Below are positions 1 to 9,097 of a stretch of DNA of 64,000 nt, piece after piece. The notes beneath the pieces were generated by a model that saw only the letters and a program-made list of their open reading frames with translations, ran no database searches and was not told the origin of the DNA. Made by a program: the position numbers and the translations under genes. This DNA comes from Bacteroidota bacterium (GTDB taxonomy: Bacteria; Bacteroidota; Bacteroidia; B-17B0; Aurantibacillaceae), in contig JACCXH010000038.1 of assembly GCA_013697245.1 (NCBI GenBank), forward strand, positions 1 to 64,000, read 5' to 3'. Within the stretch, counting starts at the first letter, position 1. Each line of letters opens with the position of its first letter.

Positions 1-1389
1 GGTAATATTTTGTGTTAACGGGCTGACAGTTGAAGTTGGTACTGTTACATTTTGCGAAACAACAAAGGTTTGTGATGCAGTACAACCGGATGTAGGATTA
101 ACGCCGGTTACCGACCAGGTGCCTAAATTTAAACTTGTAAAACTAGCAATGGTTCCGGTTTGTGGAGCAGAGATCCCATTAGTCCATGTATAATTATTAC
201 TTGCAGGATTAACGGTAATATTTACTGTTGGCTGCGAACAGGTAACAGTATAACTACTTCCTCCGGGAATTAAATTAAAAGTAATTGGTGGTGGAATTGG
301 ATTCAAAATAAAACTTGCGGTAGTTGAACAGCCTCCTGCTGTTGTTATAGTTGCATTATACACCCCGGGAGCATTACTGCCACTACCCGATGTTTGCGTT
401 GGACTTAGAACACTATTTGGTAGAGGCGCCCAAGTGACCGTATAGTTTGGCACGGGAAGAGTTGGCGAAAACGTTAATCCTAAATTAAATGCGTTAACAC
501 TATTTGTACAGGTTGATTGCGTAGTTGTTGGTACGGAGCTTGGCTGTGGGTTTACACTTACTGTTGAAACACCCGTTGTTGTTTGCACAGCATTTGAACT
601 GTTTAAACCGGTAATATAAGTTGTGTAGGTTGTTGTAACCAAAGGAGAAACAACAAAACTACCTGTTGTATTTGATAAAGCTCCGGGGTTAAGAGAAAAA
701 GTTGGATTACTTAATGCGGCAAAATTAACCGGCACTATAGTAGCTGTAGCGCCTGCACAAATTAAATAATTTGGATTACAGTTTGGATTACATGATAAAG
801 AAGCTGTGCCTAAAGATTGAAAGGATACTAAAGTACTAACACCACTATAATTTGAGATACAAATAATAAATTGTTGACAAGCATTTACCGCAAGCGGCGG
901 CTCAAAATTGCCGGCGTTTCCACCAACCGCTGTAATGTTTGCGGCAGACGCAATACCTGTTCCGCCGGAGGAGCTGGCATTCCAATTACATCGTATGGGT
1001 GGCAAAGTATTATTCATGATATTATTACAAGCACTTGGCGAATATGGCCACATAGCCCAATCGTAATAACCGGCCTGTGGATTAGCGCTGGTTCCTGCAC
1101 CAAAAACAAATTCTAAACTTCCTGCATTTCCGATAGTAATTAATAACCATTGGGGTACGTTCTCTCCGGCCAATAAACATCCCGAGTTGGTAGAAGCGGG
1201 ATTAGTTGTTGGATTACTAATATTTGCTGTAGTTGGAATATCATTTACTGCACCGTTACCTGATGTAGGAAAAAATGTAAAGTTAGGTGTTGTACAAAGC
1301 GGTATGGCATTTATACAATCGGCATTGGTTTGTGAATTTATTTTTTGATTAATAAAAATAATCACGAATAATAAAATAATTTTTTTCAT
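1..1389 (-). CDS. Large secreted repeat protein, N-terminal part (cut by window edge)
   Basis: The open frame starts at the ATG at 1389 and runs without a stop to base 1, so at least 463 residues are present and the C-terminus lies outside the window. Residues 1-20 form a signal peptide (MKKIILLFVIIFINQKINSQ). After it comes a Cys-containing region of about 200 residues, then Ser/Thr/Asn/Pro-rich Ig- or PKD-like repeats with recurring Cys, YTVT- and TYTTYI-type strands. This is the usual build of Bacteroidota adhesin-like proteins exported by T9SS; the sorting domain itself would be beyond the left edge, so T9SS export is inference. The gene lies 10 bp downstream of the small thioredoxin-like gene on the same strand. 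Confidence 0.75.
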   Translation of the reverse strand, partial: MKKIILLFVIIFINQKINSQTNADCINAIPLCTTPNFTFFPTSGNGAVNDIPTTANISNPTTNPASTNSGCLLAGENVPQWLLITIGNAGSLEFVFGAGTSANPQAGYYDWAMWPYSPSACNNIMNNTLPPIRCNWNASSSGGTGIASAANITAVGGNAGNFEPPLAVNACQQFIICISNYSGVSTLVSFQSLGTASLSCNPNCNPNYLICAGATATIVPVNFAALSNPTFSLNPGALSNTTGSFVVSPLVTTTYTTYITGLNSSNAVQTTTGVSTVSVNPQPSSVPTTTQSTCTNSVNAFNLGLTFSPTLPVPNYTVTWAPLPNSVLSPTQTSGSGSNAPGVYNATITTAGGCSTTASFILNPIPPPITFNLIPGGSSYTVTCSQPTVNITVNPASNNYTWTNGISAPQTGTIASFTSLNLGTWSVTGVNPTSGCTASQTFVVSQNVTVPTSTVSPLTQNIT

Positions 1390-1399
1390 GTTTGCGTGA

Positions 1400-1852
1400 T
1401 TATCGGGTTATTAATTTATTGATCGATTCAAATATTTTCTCTGAAGGAATATTTTTATAAACTTCCTGCCCCTGGTCATCAAAAACAAAATTAGAAGGTG
1501 TATTTGTTACCTCAACAGAATTTAATTGAATTAATTTTGTAGCTCCGTCTTTATTTAATATAAAAGTTGCCGACTCTCCTTCTTTATTTATCGATACACA
1601 AATAAGTCCTTTTAAGCCGCCTTTTAATTTCGCGAATTCATAAATACTATAATTTTTATTGAATTGCTTGTTAGCCTCTCTCGATTCCTGATTATTGGCC
1701 GACCAAATATTGACCGCAATTAAATGTTTATCTAAACTTATCTCGGGATGATCTTCGCGCAAAGCTTTTTTAACTTTAATATAAAGATCTGATTGTGCAT
1801 TTATAAATGTAGTAGATGCAACAAATAAAAATAAAAGTGTAAATTTTCTCAT
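1400..1852 (-). CDS. Small exported thioredoxin-like protein without Cys pair
   Basis: 150 residues with a signal peptide (MRKFTLLFLFVASTTFINAQ). The central part, LIAVNIWSANNQESREANKQF, resembles the beta-strand/helix start of TlpA/thioredoxin proteins (as in VNFWASWCxxC), but the active-site cysteines are absent: the place where WCxxC would be reads WSANNQ. The C-terminal part (NTPSNFVFDDQGQEVYKN) matches the cis-Pro and 'PTxFVID.xG' strand pattern of the fold. A redox role is therefore unlikely; it may be a structural or binding relative. The fold assignment is by eye only. It sits between two giant secreted-protein genes on the same strand, with a terminator separating it from the upstream one. 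Confidence 0.6.
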   Translation of the reverse strand: MRKFTLLFLFVASTTFINAQSDLYIKVKKALREDHPEISLDKHLIAVNIWSANNQESREANKQFNKNYSIYEFAKLKGGLKGLICVSINKEGESATFILNKDGATKLIQLNSVEVTNTPSNFVFDDQGQEVYKNIPSEKIFESINKLITR

Positions 1853-1884
1853 ACCTCTAATTTAATTAAAATAATGAATAAATA

Positions 1885-1918
1885 AAAAAGCCTCGTCTAA
1901 TATTTAGACAAGGCTTTT
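1885..1918 (-). terminator. Intrinsic terminator after the 1241-residue secreted protein
   Basis: Inverted repeat AAAGCCTCGTCTAA / TTAGACAAGGCTTT, 14 bp with one mismatch and a short AT loop. On the minus strand it is followed by a run of T. It lies 20 bp past the stop of the gene at 1938-5663, which it should terminate. Confidence 0.85.
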
Positions 1919-1937
1919 AATTAAATAGATTAAATTA

Positions 1938-4900
1938 TTATCTGTATAAACTTACGTTACCTTTTTGATCGTATTCTTTACCATCTTTTCCAGTAGCTTT
2001 GATGATATAGAAATAAGTTCCAACAGGTAATTCTTTTCCTGAAGAGTTTTTACCATCCCAGGCAATATTTCCGGTTGAGCTGTTAGATTCAAAAATCTTA
2101 TTTCCCCAACGGTCAAATATTAACGCATGAATATCTGATACATTAGCAACTTTTAAGAAGAATACATCGTTACTTCCGTCACCATTAGGCGTAAATACGT
2201 TAGGTACCTCTAATTTAGATGGAATTTCAACAGTAATTACTTTTACCACAGTATCCATACAAGTTCCTTTAACAACATACATTGTTACAGAATATGTACC
2301 GGGGTTAGAATAAGTTGTTACCGGAGAAATACTTACCGAGTTAGTTACCTGGCTTGAGCCGTTACCAAAACTCCATACAGAAGTTATACTTGCTGAAGGC
2401 GTTGATGTAGATGATGAAGCCGATAAGTTTTGGAATGTTACAGTTAATGGGGCATAACCGGTAATTGAGCTTGGAGCAAAATCACCATTTAAAGTTCCGT
2501 TAATAACATCAACATCACCTTCGGTTACACAACCGTTAGCAGGGTTAGTTACAAAGATCTTGTACTCGCCAATTTTATTAACAACAGTTGTTTGCAAAGT
2601 ATAAGTACTAAATGATGCTGTTGGTACAGCTACCCATTGATAAGTAAAGCCTGTAGTTGTTCCTGTAATGATTGGAGCTATAGTAGCGCCAGTAGTTCCA
2701 AGAGGGCCACAATCTAAAATAAACGGCTGTGGAGCAACCGGGTTATTTACTATAGGGTAGATCCTATTATCGGCAATTGTTTTAGTAGCAACCGAAGTAC
2801 AACCATTGTTAAGGTCTTTAGCAACCAAAGTATATTGATTTGCAACACCCGCAGGCGTGAAAGCTATATAAGTTGATGTGTTAGAGAACGTGGGTTGAGG
2901 CGATGGCCCTGACCATATATAACCAACTACCGGCAATGTTGGGAAGAATGTTGCCGGAACATTACTGATACTTGAGTTAGTTAAGTTAATAGACGGCGTT
3001 GTACAGGTTAATGCATTACCACCCGTAATTGATGCTGTAGGCCTTGCCGTATTTTGATAAATAGTTAAGGTTTGCGTGCTCTTACACTTATTAATATTAT
3101 CAGTAATAGTTAACGTGTAAGTTGCTATAACGGTATTGTTTGGTGAAGCAGAATTAGTAAATACAGTTAATGTATCGTTAGGTACATTGCCCGGAGGGCC
3201 TGGGAAACCCCAATTGAAACTTACGTTTGTATTAGTACTTGTACCTTGTAATAAAGTACTTGGTACATAACAAGTCAACGTTTGCTGATTAGCAGCAGCA
3301 GATATTTGAGGCCCAACTGTGTTTTGAATAATTGAAACAGGGATCTTTGTTTCACAATTGTTTGTATTATCATGTACAATTACGGTATACTGGCCCGGTA
3401 TGTTAGCAGTATAGGTAGCAGAACCACCAACAGTATATGTAGGACCAACATAAGTTGGAGGTAATACAGTATAAGATACAGGACCACCCGGTACCGGATT
3501 TGTAGTAACGCTCGAAATATTGATCGTTGCTAGACTTGTAGTACCACAACCAATAGTAAATTGTTGAGGGCTTGTAATATTAAACGATGGGAAACCTGAT
3601 GATGAAGTAATAGTAACAGTTTTACAAGTACTACAACCATTAATGTTATTAGTTACACAATAAGTATAAGTACCGGGGGCACTTGAGTTATAAATAGAAA
3701 CAGTACCGCCGTTAGTAGCAGCGCCAGGTGAGAATGGAGAAAACCATGAGTGCGTTACGTTGGTCATAGTACTGGTGGTAACACCGGTAAATGTTGCAGG
3801 TACACCAACCGGGCAAGTGATATTTTGCGCAATTGGTGTTACAGTAGAGGTTGGGATAGTAGTATTAATACCAATTGAAAACACAGAGAATGAACCACAA
3901 GCTGTAGCAGGGTCTAATACAGATACAGTATATTGCGCGGGAGCACTAAAAGTAACATTAGTTCCGGTTGCTGTACCACTTAAACTCACCCACGTATAGG
4001 TTACGGGTCCGTTGGTATAGTTAGTTGCAGAAATATAATTGATAGTTGGATTCGCACAAGTTATACTTTGTGAGCCCGTAACATTTGTAATTGTTAAAGT
4101 TGGAATTGGGGGTGCGCCGTTAATGTTAACAGTAGCACTTGTAGTACAACCGATAGCGTCAGCAACGGTTACTGTTACAGGACCTGTACCAACAGTATAG
4201 GTTGCCTGTGTTGTTGATGCGTTTATGGCAATGGGGTTAGGTGACCATACAATAGTAGAGGAGACCGAAGCAGAACCGGCAGCTGTACAAGACGCTATAG
4301 CGACTGTGCCACCACAAGGGGCCTGTGCGACCGAAGCAAATACCTGCGGCGCCGGCGTAATAGTAACCGTAATAACACGAATAATAGGGAAACAAGCACC
4401 GGCAGGATTCATTGTTAAGGTATATTGTCCCGAAATATTAGTTGTATAGGTTTGATTAGTAAATGCAGGTGTTGTGAAAGGTGGATTAACACCCGGCCCG
4501 GCCCATGAATATGGCCCTAGTCCGCCCGGTGCAATAATAGTGGCACCAGCAGCACCACACGTTGGTAAGGTAATAGATGGTGAACCAGCTGCAAATGGGT
4601 TACCATTACCAATAATGGTCATGGGTCCGCATTGTGCATCAAAATAAACATATCCGTAGTGACCGCCTGCGTCACAATCTGTTGAGATAACATCAATTGT
4701 AATATTTTGTCCAATATAAGCAGTTAAGTCAATTGAGCTAACTTTCCATTTATTAAAAATGATTGAACCGCTACCTGTATAAGGAGTACCTGATGGTGCA
4801 TTAAAATAGGTAGGAGCATCAGTACCTGAAGGACAAGAAATACTTGGAGCTGAAACTGAGAAACTAGGGCAAGTAATAACTGTATTAGCAGTTGCATTAG

Positions 4901-5663
4901 TTAATTTAATTTGAAAAGCACCGGCATCGCAACAAGCGTGACCTGTAGAAAAAACCGATAAGAAAGCGAATTGGAATAACGCGTTACTTGAAGTAACCAA
5001 AAAAGTTTTAGATAATTTCTCGATACTATAATCGTTAATGTTATTGTTAATTCTTATTACATTGGTACCATACATATTTGGTATTGTTGGATTTACCGAG
5101 TTGCCCGAATTTGGTGTGGTACCAAATACAGAGTAGATAGGGTAAGTTCCACCAATGGTTGGATCGATAAATCCTCCGGCTGTACAGTTAATTAAAGCTG
5201 ATTCAGATGGTGGATTTGGGCAACAACCAAGTAAGTTACAACTATTTCCAGTTGAATTAGATCCACCAACAACTGTCCAACCGTTAATTTGGTTTGAAGT
5301 TGTAATGTTTGCGGCAGTTGACCCTTCAAAATCTTCGTTAACGCAAGCAGGAACCGCCGATGGACGATTTGCATAGTTAAACGGGTTTTTAAGGTATTTT
5401 TGAGGTGTTAAATTGAACTTAGAATTTACATAAGCTCTTTTTAATTGATACATTCGTATTTTAAACTCCTGTCCCAAAAAACCTTCAGAAATTGCAGAAT
5501 TTCTTGCAGCTTCTTCTTCAAAACCGGCTAAAGAGTCGGCTGTAAATACATAGGTAAACGGGGGAGCGTTTTGAGCCGTTCTGTTAATTTGCGCATAACC
5601 TGCCTGGCAAGCTATAATCAAGGCAAACACAAACAGTTTCATCATTTTTTGCATTTTTTTCAT
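1938..5663 (-). CDS. Giant T9SS type B-sorted secreted protein (gliding-motility C-terminal domain)
   Basis: 1241 residues. Residues about 1-24 are a signal peptide (ending CQAGYAQ). Residues 110-350 form a Cys-rich module. From about 380 to 1060 there are many Ig/PKD-like repeats of 70-90 residues, each with a Cys pair and a YTVTVxDxxxxC pattern. A canonical PKD domain (GxYAPLTVTFQNxS ... WSFGNGS) follows at about 1070-1150. The last 90 residues are the type B sorting domain: VPNVFTPNGDGSNDVF, then FDRWGNKIFES, AWDGKNSSGKELPVGTYFY. That domain is known to direct export through the T9SS and, in gliding relatives such as SprB, to the cell surface. The role is probably adhesin-like. The unusually Thr/Ser/Asn/Pro-rich composition creates several long antisense frames that are not genes. 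Confidence 0.9.
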   Translation of the reverse strand: MKKMQKMMKLFVFALIIACQAGYAQINRTAQNAPPFTYVFTADSLAGFEEEAARNSAISEGFLGQEFKIRMYQLKRAYVNSKFNLTPQKYLKNPFNYANRPSAVPACVNEDFEGSTAANITTSNQINGWTVVGGSNSTGNSCNLLGCCPNPPSESALINCTAGGFIDPTIGGTYPIYSVFGTTPNSGNSVNPTIPNMYGTNVIRINNNINDYSIEKLSKTFLVTSSNALFQFAFLSVFSTGHACCDAGAFQIKLTNATANTVITCPSFSVSAPSISCPSGTDAPTYFNAPSGTPYTGSGSIIFNKWKVSSIDLTAYIGQNITIDVISTDCDAGGHYGYVYFDAQCGPMTIIGNGNPFAAGSPSITLPTCGAAGATIIAPGGLGPYSWAGPGVNPPFTTPAFTNQTYTTNISGQYTLTMNPAGACFPIIRVITVTITPAPQVFASVAQAPCGGTVAIASCTAAGSASVSSTIVWSPNPIAINASTTQATYTVGTGPVTVTVADAIGCTTSATVNINGAPPIPTLTITNVTGSQSITCANPTINYISATNYTNGPVTYTWVSLSGTATGTNVTFSAPAQYTVSVLDPATACGSFSVFSIGINTTIPTSTVTPIAQNITCPVGVPATFTGVTTSTMTNVTHSWFSPFSPGAATNGGTVSIYNSSAPGTYTYCVTNNINGCSTCKTVTITSSSGFPSFNITSPQQFTIGCGTTSLATINISSVTTNPVPGGPVSYTVLPPTYVGPTYTVGGSATYTANIPGQYTVIVHDNTNNCETKIPVSIIQNTVGPQISAAANQQTLTCYVPSTLLQGTSTNTNVSFNWGFPGPPGNVPNDTLTVFTNSASPNNTVIATYTLTITDNINKCKSTQTLTIYQNTARPTASITGGNALTCTTPSINLTNSSISNVPATFFPTLPVVGYIWSGPSPQPTFSNTSTYIAFTPAGVANQYTLVAKDLNNGCTSVATKTIADNRIYPIVNNPVAPQPFILDCGPLGTTGATIAPIITGTTTGFTYQWVAVPTASFSTYTLQTTVVNKIGEYKIFVTNPANGCVTEGDVDVINGTLNGDFAPSSITGYAPLTVTFQNLSASSSTSTPSASITSVWSFGNGSSQVTNSVSISPVTTYSNPGTYSVTMYVVKGTCMDTVVKVITVEIPSKLEVPNVFTPNGDGSNDVFFLKVANVSDIHALIFDRWGNKIFESNSSTGNIAWDGKNSSGKELPVGTYFYIIKATGKDGKEYDQKGNVSLYR

Positions 5664-5799
5664 GTTTTAAATTCTAATTAAAGTTTGTAAATATAACTCT
5701 TTAGTTTATTTTAACAAATAACATCAAGATTCGTGCCAAACTTAAAAATTTGTTAAAATCCAGGCGCTTTTTTGCTTTTTTTTCGTGTTAAAATAAACT

Positions 5800-5807
5800 T
5801 ACCTTTG
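5800..5807 (+). promoter_or_regulatory. Candidate -7 element of the fabG promoter
   Basis: TACCTTTG matches the Bacteroidota -7 consensus TAnnTTTG exactly and stands 18 bp before the fabG ATG, giving a leader of about 12 nt. I see no good -33 TTTG at 18-20 bp spacing, so only the -7 box supports this. Confidence 0.45.
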
Positions 5808-5825
5808 AACTTTATACTATAATAT

Positions 5826-6572
5826 ATGCAATTATTACAAAATAAGGTAGCCCTAATTACGGGTGCAACCAGGGGAATAGGCCGCGGAATTGCCCTTAAT
5901 TTCGCTAAAAATGGCGCAAACATTGCTTTTACCTACGTCAGTTCTGAAGAAAAGGCAAAAGCTTTTGAAACTGAGCTCCAAAATTTAGGAATAAAGGCCA
6001 TAGGTTATAAAAGTGATGCGGGAGATTTTAAAGCTGCAGACGAATTGGTTAATAATGTAGTAAGTGAATTTGGTACTATAGATATACTTGTAAATAATGC
6101 CGGCATAACCCGCGATACATTATTAATGCGAATGAGCGAACAACAATGGGACGAGGTAATGAATGCCAACCTAAAGTCTGTTTTTAATTTAACCAAAGCG
6201 GTTCAACGCCCCATGTTAAAAGCCAAAAAAGGCTCTATCATTAATATGAGCTCAGTAGTTGGTGTTAAAGGCAACGCTGGGCAAAGCAATTATGCGGCTT
6301 CAAAAGCAGGAATTATTGGCTTTACAAAATCAATTGCTCTTGAACTTGGCTCCCGCAACATCCGTTCAAATGCGATAGCACCGGGCTTTATTGAAACCGA
6401 AATGACCGCCGCGCTCGACGAAAAGGTTGTTCAGCAATGGCGCGATGGTATTCCATTAAAACGTGGCGGAACCACAGAAGATGTTGCCAATGTAACGTTA
6501 TTCCTGGCAAGCGACATGAGCGCTTATGTTACCGGCCAATGCATTAACGTTTGTGGCGGTATGCTTACCTAA
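5826..6572 (+). CDS. fabG: 3-oxoacyl-[acyl-carrier-protein] reductase
   Basis: 248 residues, the usual FabG length. This short-chain dehydrogenase carries out the NADPH-dependent reduction of 3-oxoacyl-ACP in type II fatty-acid synthesis in the cytoplasm. The N-terminal nucleotide motif TGATRGIG is at residues 12-19, NNAG at about residue 90, and the catalytic Ser (NMSSVVG), Tyr and Lys (YAASK) follow in order. The C-terminal IAPGFIETEMT stretch is typical of FabG rather than other SDR enzymes. The start ATG has a -7 promoter box just upstream. A TTG-started membrane protein gene follows 24 bp later and is probably co-transcribed. Confidence 0.93.
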   Translation: MQLLQNKVALITGATRGIGRGIALNFAKNGANIAFTYVSSEEKAKAFETELQNLGIKAIGYKSDAGDFKAADELVNNVVSEFGTIDILVNNAGITRDTLLMRMSEQQWDEVMNANLKSVFNLTKAVQRPMLKAKKGSIINMSSVVGVKGNAGQSNYAASKAGIIGFTKSIALELGSRNIRSNAIAPGFIETEMTAALDEKVVQQWRDGIPLKRGGTTEDVANVTLFLASDMSAYVTGQCINVCGGMLT

Positions 6573-6596
6573 CTTAAAATTAATCTTTTAAAAAAA

Positions 6597-8663
6597 TTGC
6601 TTTCAAAAGTAATAGTTAATAGTCCCTGGTATTTTTTTTTATTAAGCCTTTTGTTTGGCTTGGTGGCTTCGCTTCTTTTATATTATAAAAATAAAAAAAA
6701 CACCGATGTTCCAAAAAACGTAACCAAATTTTTATTTGTTTTAAGATTTCTAAGTGTTACTTTAATTTCGCTTTTTTTACTTTCTATTTTCTTAAAACAA
6801 TTAAAGAACGAAACGCAAAATCCAATTATTTTAGTTGCTTTGGATAACTCATCCTCCATGGTGATGCAGAAAGATAGCCTGGAAATTAAAAAAGAGTTCT
6901 TGTTAAAACTGGAAGACCTTAAAAAAAACATCTCTAAGAATTTTGAAGTGAGAACACTTTTATTTGGCAATAAAACTACCTCGACAAAAGATGCGGCAAC
7001 TTTTACCGAAAAAGAAACAGACATATCTAATTTAATATCTGAAGTAGAAAATAATTTTTCGAACCAAAATATTGGTGCGTTGGTAATTATAAGTGACGGT
7101 ATTTATAATAAAGGTTCTAATCCAATTTACGCGTCCGAAAAATTAAATTTTCCAGTTTACCCTGTTGCCATAGGCGATACAAGCGAAATAAAAGATCTTG
7201 CCATACAAAAAATAAATCATAATCAGGTAGCGTATTTAGGTAATATTTTTCCGGCTGAAGTTGTTGTAACCGCGAAGAATTTTGCGGGAAAAGAAGTTAC
7301 AGTAAGTTTATTTCAAAATCAAATTGAAAAAGCAAAACAAACATTAAAAATAAATACTGATAATTTTTTAGCTACCTGCAATTTTACATTTAATGCAAAT
7401 ACGGTTGGCGTTTCAAAATACAATGTAAGGGTTACGGTTTTAGAAGACGAGAAAAATATTTTAAATAATCAACAATCTTTTCTTGTAGATGTGATAGATA
7501 ATAAAGAGAAGATCTTATTATTGGCAACTGCCCCCCACCCCGATATTGCAGCTATTAAAGATGCCATTACCAATAGCACGAGTTATGAAGTAGAATACGC
7601 TTTAGCTTCGGAGTTTAAAAAGCCTTTAAAGCAATACAGCCTTATTATTTTGCATGGCCCTTTAAGCAATCAAAATCCAATTATAAATGATTGTAAAATA
7701 AACGCTATTCCGTTTTGGATCATTAACCCTTTATCTGCAGAAAATTTACAGGGCATAAAGATCAATTCCGCTATCAATAGGTTTAATGATGCCGAAGCCT
7801 TTATCAATACTTCATTTGGCTTGTTCACCATTAGCGACGAGCTAAAAAAATTCACAAAAGAACTGCCCGCTATTAAAACTTTTTTTGGAAATTATTCGTT
7901 GGGCAACGGCAGTAATTCTTTGATCAATCAGCGCATTGGAATTGTTGAGACCGAAAATCCAATACTTATCTTTTCTGAAATTAATGGCTTAAAGAATAGC
8001 ATTTTTATTGGTGATGGTTTATGGAAATGGAAAATGAGAGACTTCGCAGAACACACCAACCATAACCTTTTCAACGAATTAATAAGCAAATCGGTTCAGT
8101 ATTTATCAGTTAAAAGTGATAAGAGTTTTTTCAGGATCATAGCTCCAAAAACATTTAACGAAAATGAAAATATTGAAATTGGGGCCGAAGTATATAATAA
8201 AAGCTACGAGCTAATTACCGAGCCGGATGTTGTGCTTACATTAACAAATGCAGAAGGAAAAAAATACAATTATACATTTAGTAAAACATCTAATGCCTAC
8301 AAATTAAATATTGGCCTTTTACCTTTTGGAGAATATAAATACGAGGCCAAAGTAAAAGTAAACAACGAATTATTTGTAAAACAAGGCAGCTTGTTGGTAA
8401 AAGAAATTGTATCCGAAAAAATAAATACAGTTGCCAATCACCAGGTTTTAAATGCCATGGCAAAACGCACCGGCGGTAAATTATTTTATAAAGATCAGTT
8501 AGAATTATTAGAAAAAGAGATTTTAAAGAACGAACAGATAAAACCCATCACTTACTCTCAAAATAACACTACTTTATTAATAGATCTTAAATGGTTGTTT
8601 TGGATAATTTTAATTTTTCTTTCTGTAGAATGGTATTTTAGGAAGCGTTACGCATCTATCTAA
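6597..8663 (+). CDS. von Willebrand factor A-domain membrane protein
   Basis: 688 residues from a TTG start; no earlier ATG fits after the fabG stop. Two transmembrane segments lie at about 10-30 and 43-65, then a vWA domain whose MIDAS motif is visible as DNSSSM (DxSxS) near residue 83, with the later VIISDGIY strand. A class I glutamine amidotransferase-like region may lie around 300-400 (LLLATAPHPDIAAIKDAI ... LIILHG). A beta-rich periplasmic part follows, and a last transmembrane segment lies at about 660-682. Membrane vWA proteins of this type are common in Bacteroidota next to fabG, but I know of no established function. It runs directly into the chagasin-like gene. Confidence 0.8.
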   Translation: MLSKVIVNSPWYFFLLSLLFGLVASLLLYYKNKKNTDVPKNVTKFLFVLRFLSVTLISLFLLSIFLKQLKNETQNPIILVALDNSSSMVMQKDSLEIKKEFLLKLEDLKKNISKNFEVRTLLFGNKTTSTKDAATFTEKETDISNLISEVENNFSNQNIGALVIISDGIYNKGSNPIYASEKLNFPVYPVAIGDTSEIKDLAIQKINHNQVAYLGNIFPAEVVVTAKNFAGKEVTVSLFQNQIEKAKQTLKINTDNFLATCNFTFNANTVGVSKYNVRVTVLEDEKNILNNQQSFLVDVIDNKEKILLLATAPHPDIAAIKDAITNSTSYEVEYALASEFKKPLKQYSLIILHGPLSNQNPIINDCKINAIPFWIINPLSAENLQGIKINSAINRFNDAEAFINTSFGLFTISDELKKFTKELPAIKTFFGNYSLGNGSNSLINQRIGIVETENPILIFSEINGLKNSIFIGDGLWKWKMRDFAEHTNHNLFNELISKSVQYLSVKSDKSFFRIIAPKTFNENENIEIGAEVYNKSYELITEPDVVLTLTNAEGKKYNYTFSKTSNAYKLNIGLLPFGEYKYEAKVKVNNELFVKQGSLLVKEIVSEKINTVANHQVLNAMAKRTGGKLFYKDQLELLEKEILKNEQIKPITYSQNNTTLLIDLKWLFWIILIFLSVEWYFRKRYASI

Positions 8664-8672
8664 ACTCAAATA

Positions 8673-9029
8673 ATGTTAAAAACAATTTATAGATATTTTA
8701 TCCTCTTTATTTTTATTTCATGCCTTCAATTTTGCAGTTTAACGCAAATAAAAGATGAATCCCCAAAAATAAATTCTGTAGAAAATGGATCTAAATTTAA
8801 AATTAACCTGCCCGAAGATCATTCGAGCGGCTATATTTGGCAATTAGGCGAAAACTATGATAAAAGCCTTCTAAAAGATCTTGGCGCGGTGTGGCACGGA
8901 AACGAAAAAGGAATTGACTTTAACCTAAAAGCCTTGTCGGTAGGGCAAACTACACTATCGTTTGTTTTAAGAAAATATAATGATACAGCAAATTATAAAA
9001 CATTTATTGTTAATATTTTTAACAAATAA
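8673..9029 (+). CDS. Chagasin-like cysteine-protease inhibitor (I42 family), possible lipoprotein
   Basis: 118 residues. The hydrophobic N-terminus (IYRYFILFIFISCLQFC) is a signal with possible lipobox cysteines at about residues 17 and 21. The mature part shows the chagasin/I42 plan: GSKFKINLPEDHSSGYIWQL (first inhibitory loop, equivalent to NPTTGY), then a GxxxGxDFNLKAxSVGQTTLSFVLR block (the G..G.....G.t.l.l.yr pattern) and a C-terminal strand. Known I42 proteins block papain-like proteases. It is 9 bp downstream of the vWA membrane protein, so both are likely made together. The family call comes from the pattern and is not verified. Confidence 0.65.
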   Translation: MLKTIYRYFILFIFISCLQFCSLTQIKDESPKINSVENGSKFKINLPEDHSSGYIWQLGENYDKSLLKDLGAVWHGNEKGIDFNLKALSVGQTTLSFVLRKYNDTANYKTFIVNIFNK

Positions 9030-9097
9030 TTTTTATAATTTCGATCCAAATACTATCTTTACGTTGCTATAAAAACACACAATTAAATTTAAAAAAA

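Noticed and set aside
871-1116. Open frame of 81 codons on the plus strand
   Set aside because: It lies opposite the left-edge secreted protein gene, which has a clear signal peptide and continuous frame.
3760-5376. Several open frames of 60-80 codons on the plus strand opposite the 1241-residue secreted protein (3760-3999, 4225-4449, 5155-5376)
   Set aside because: They are antisense shadows of a Thr/Val/Asn-rich repetitive gene; their composition mirrors the codons of the real gene and they have no signal, motif or promoter.
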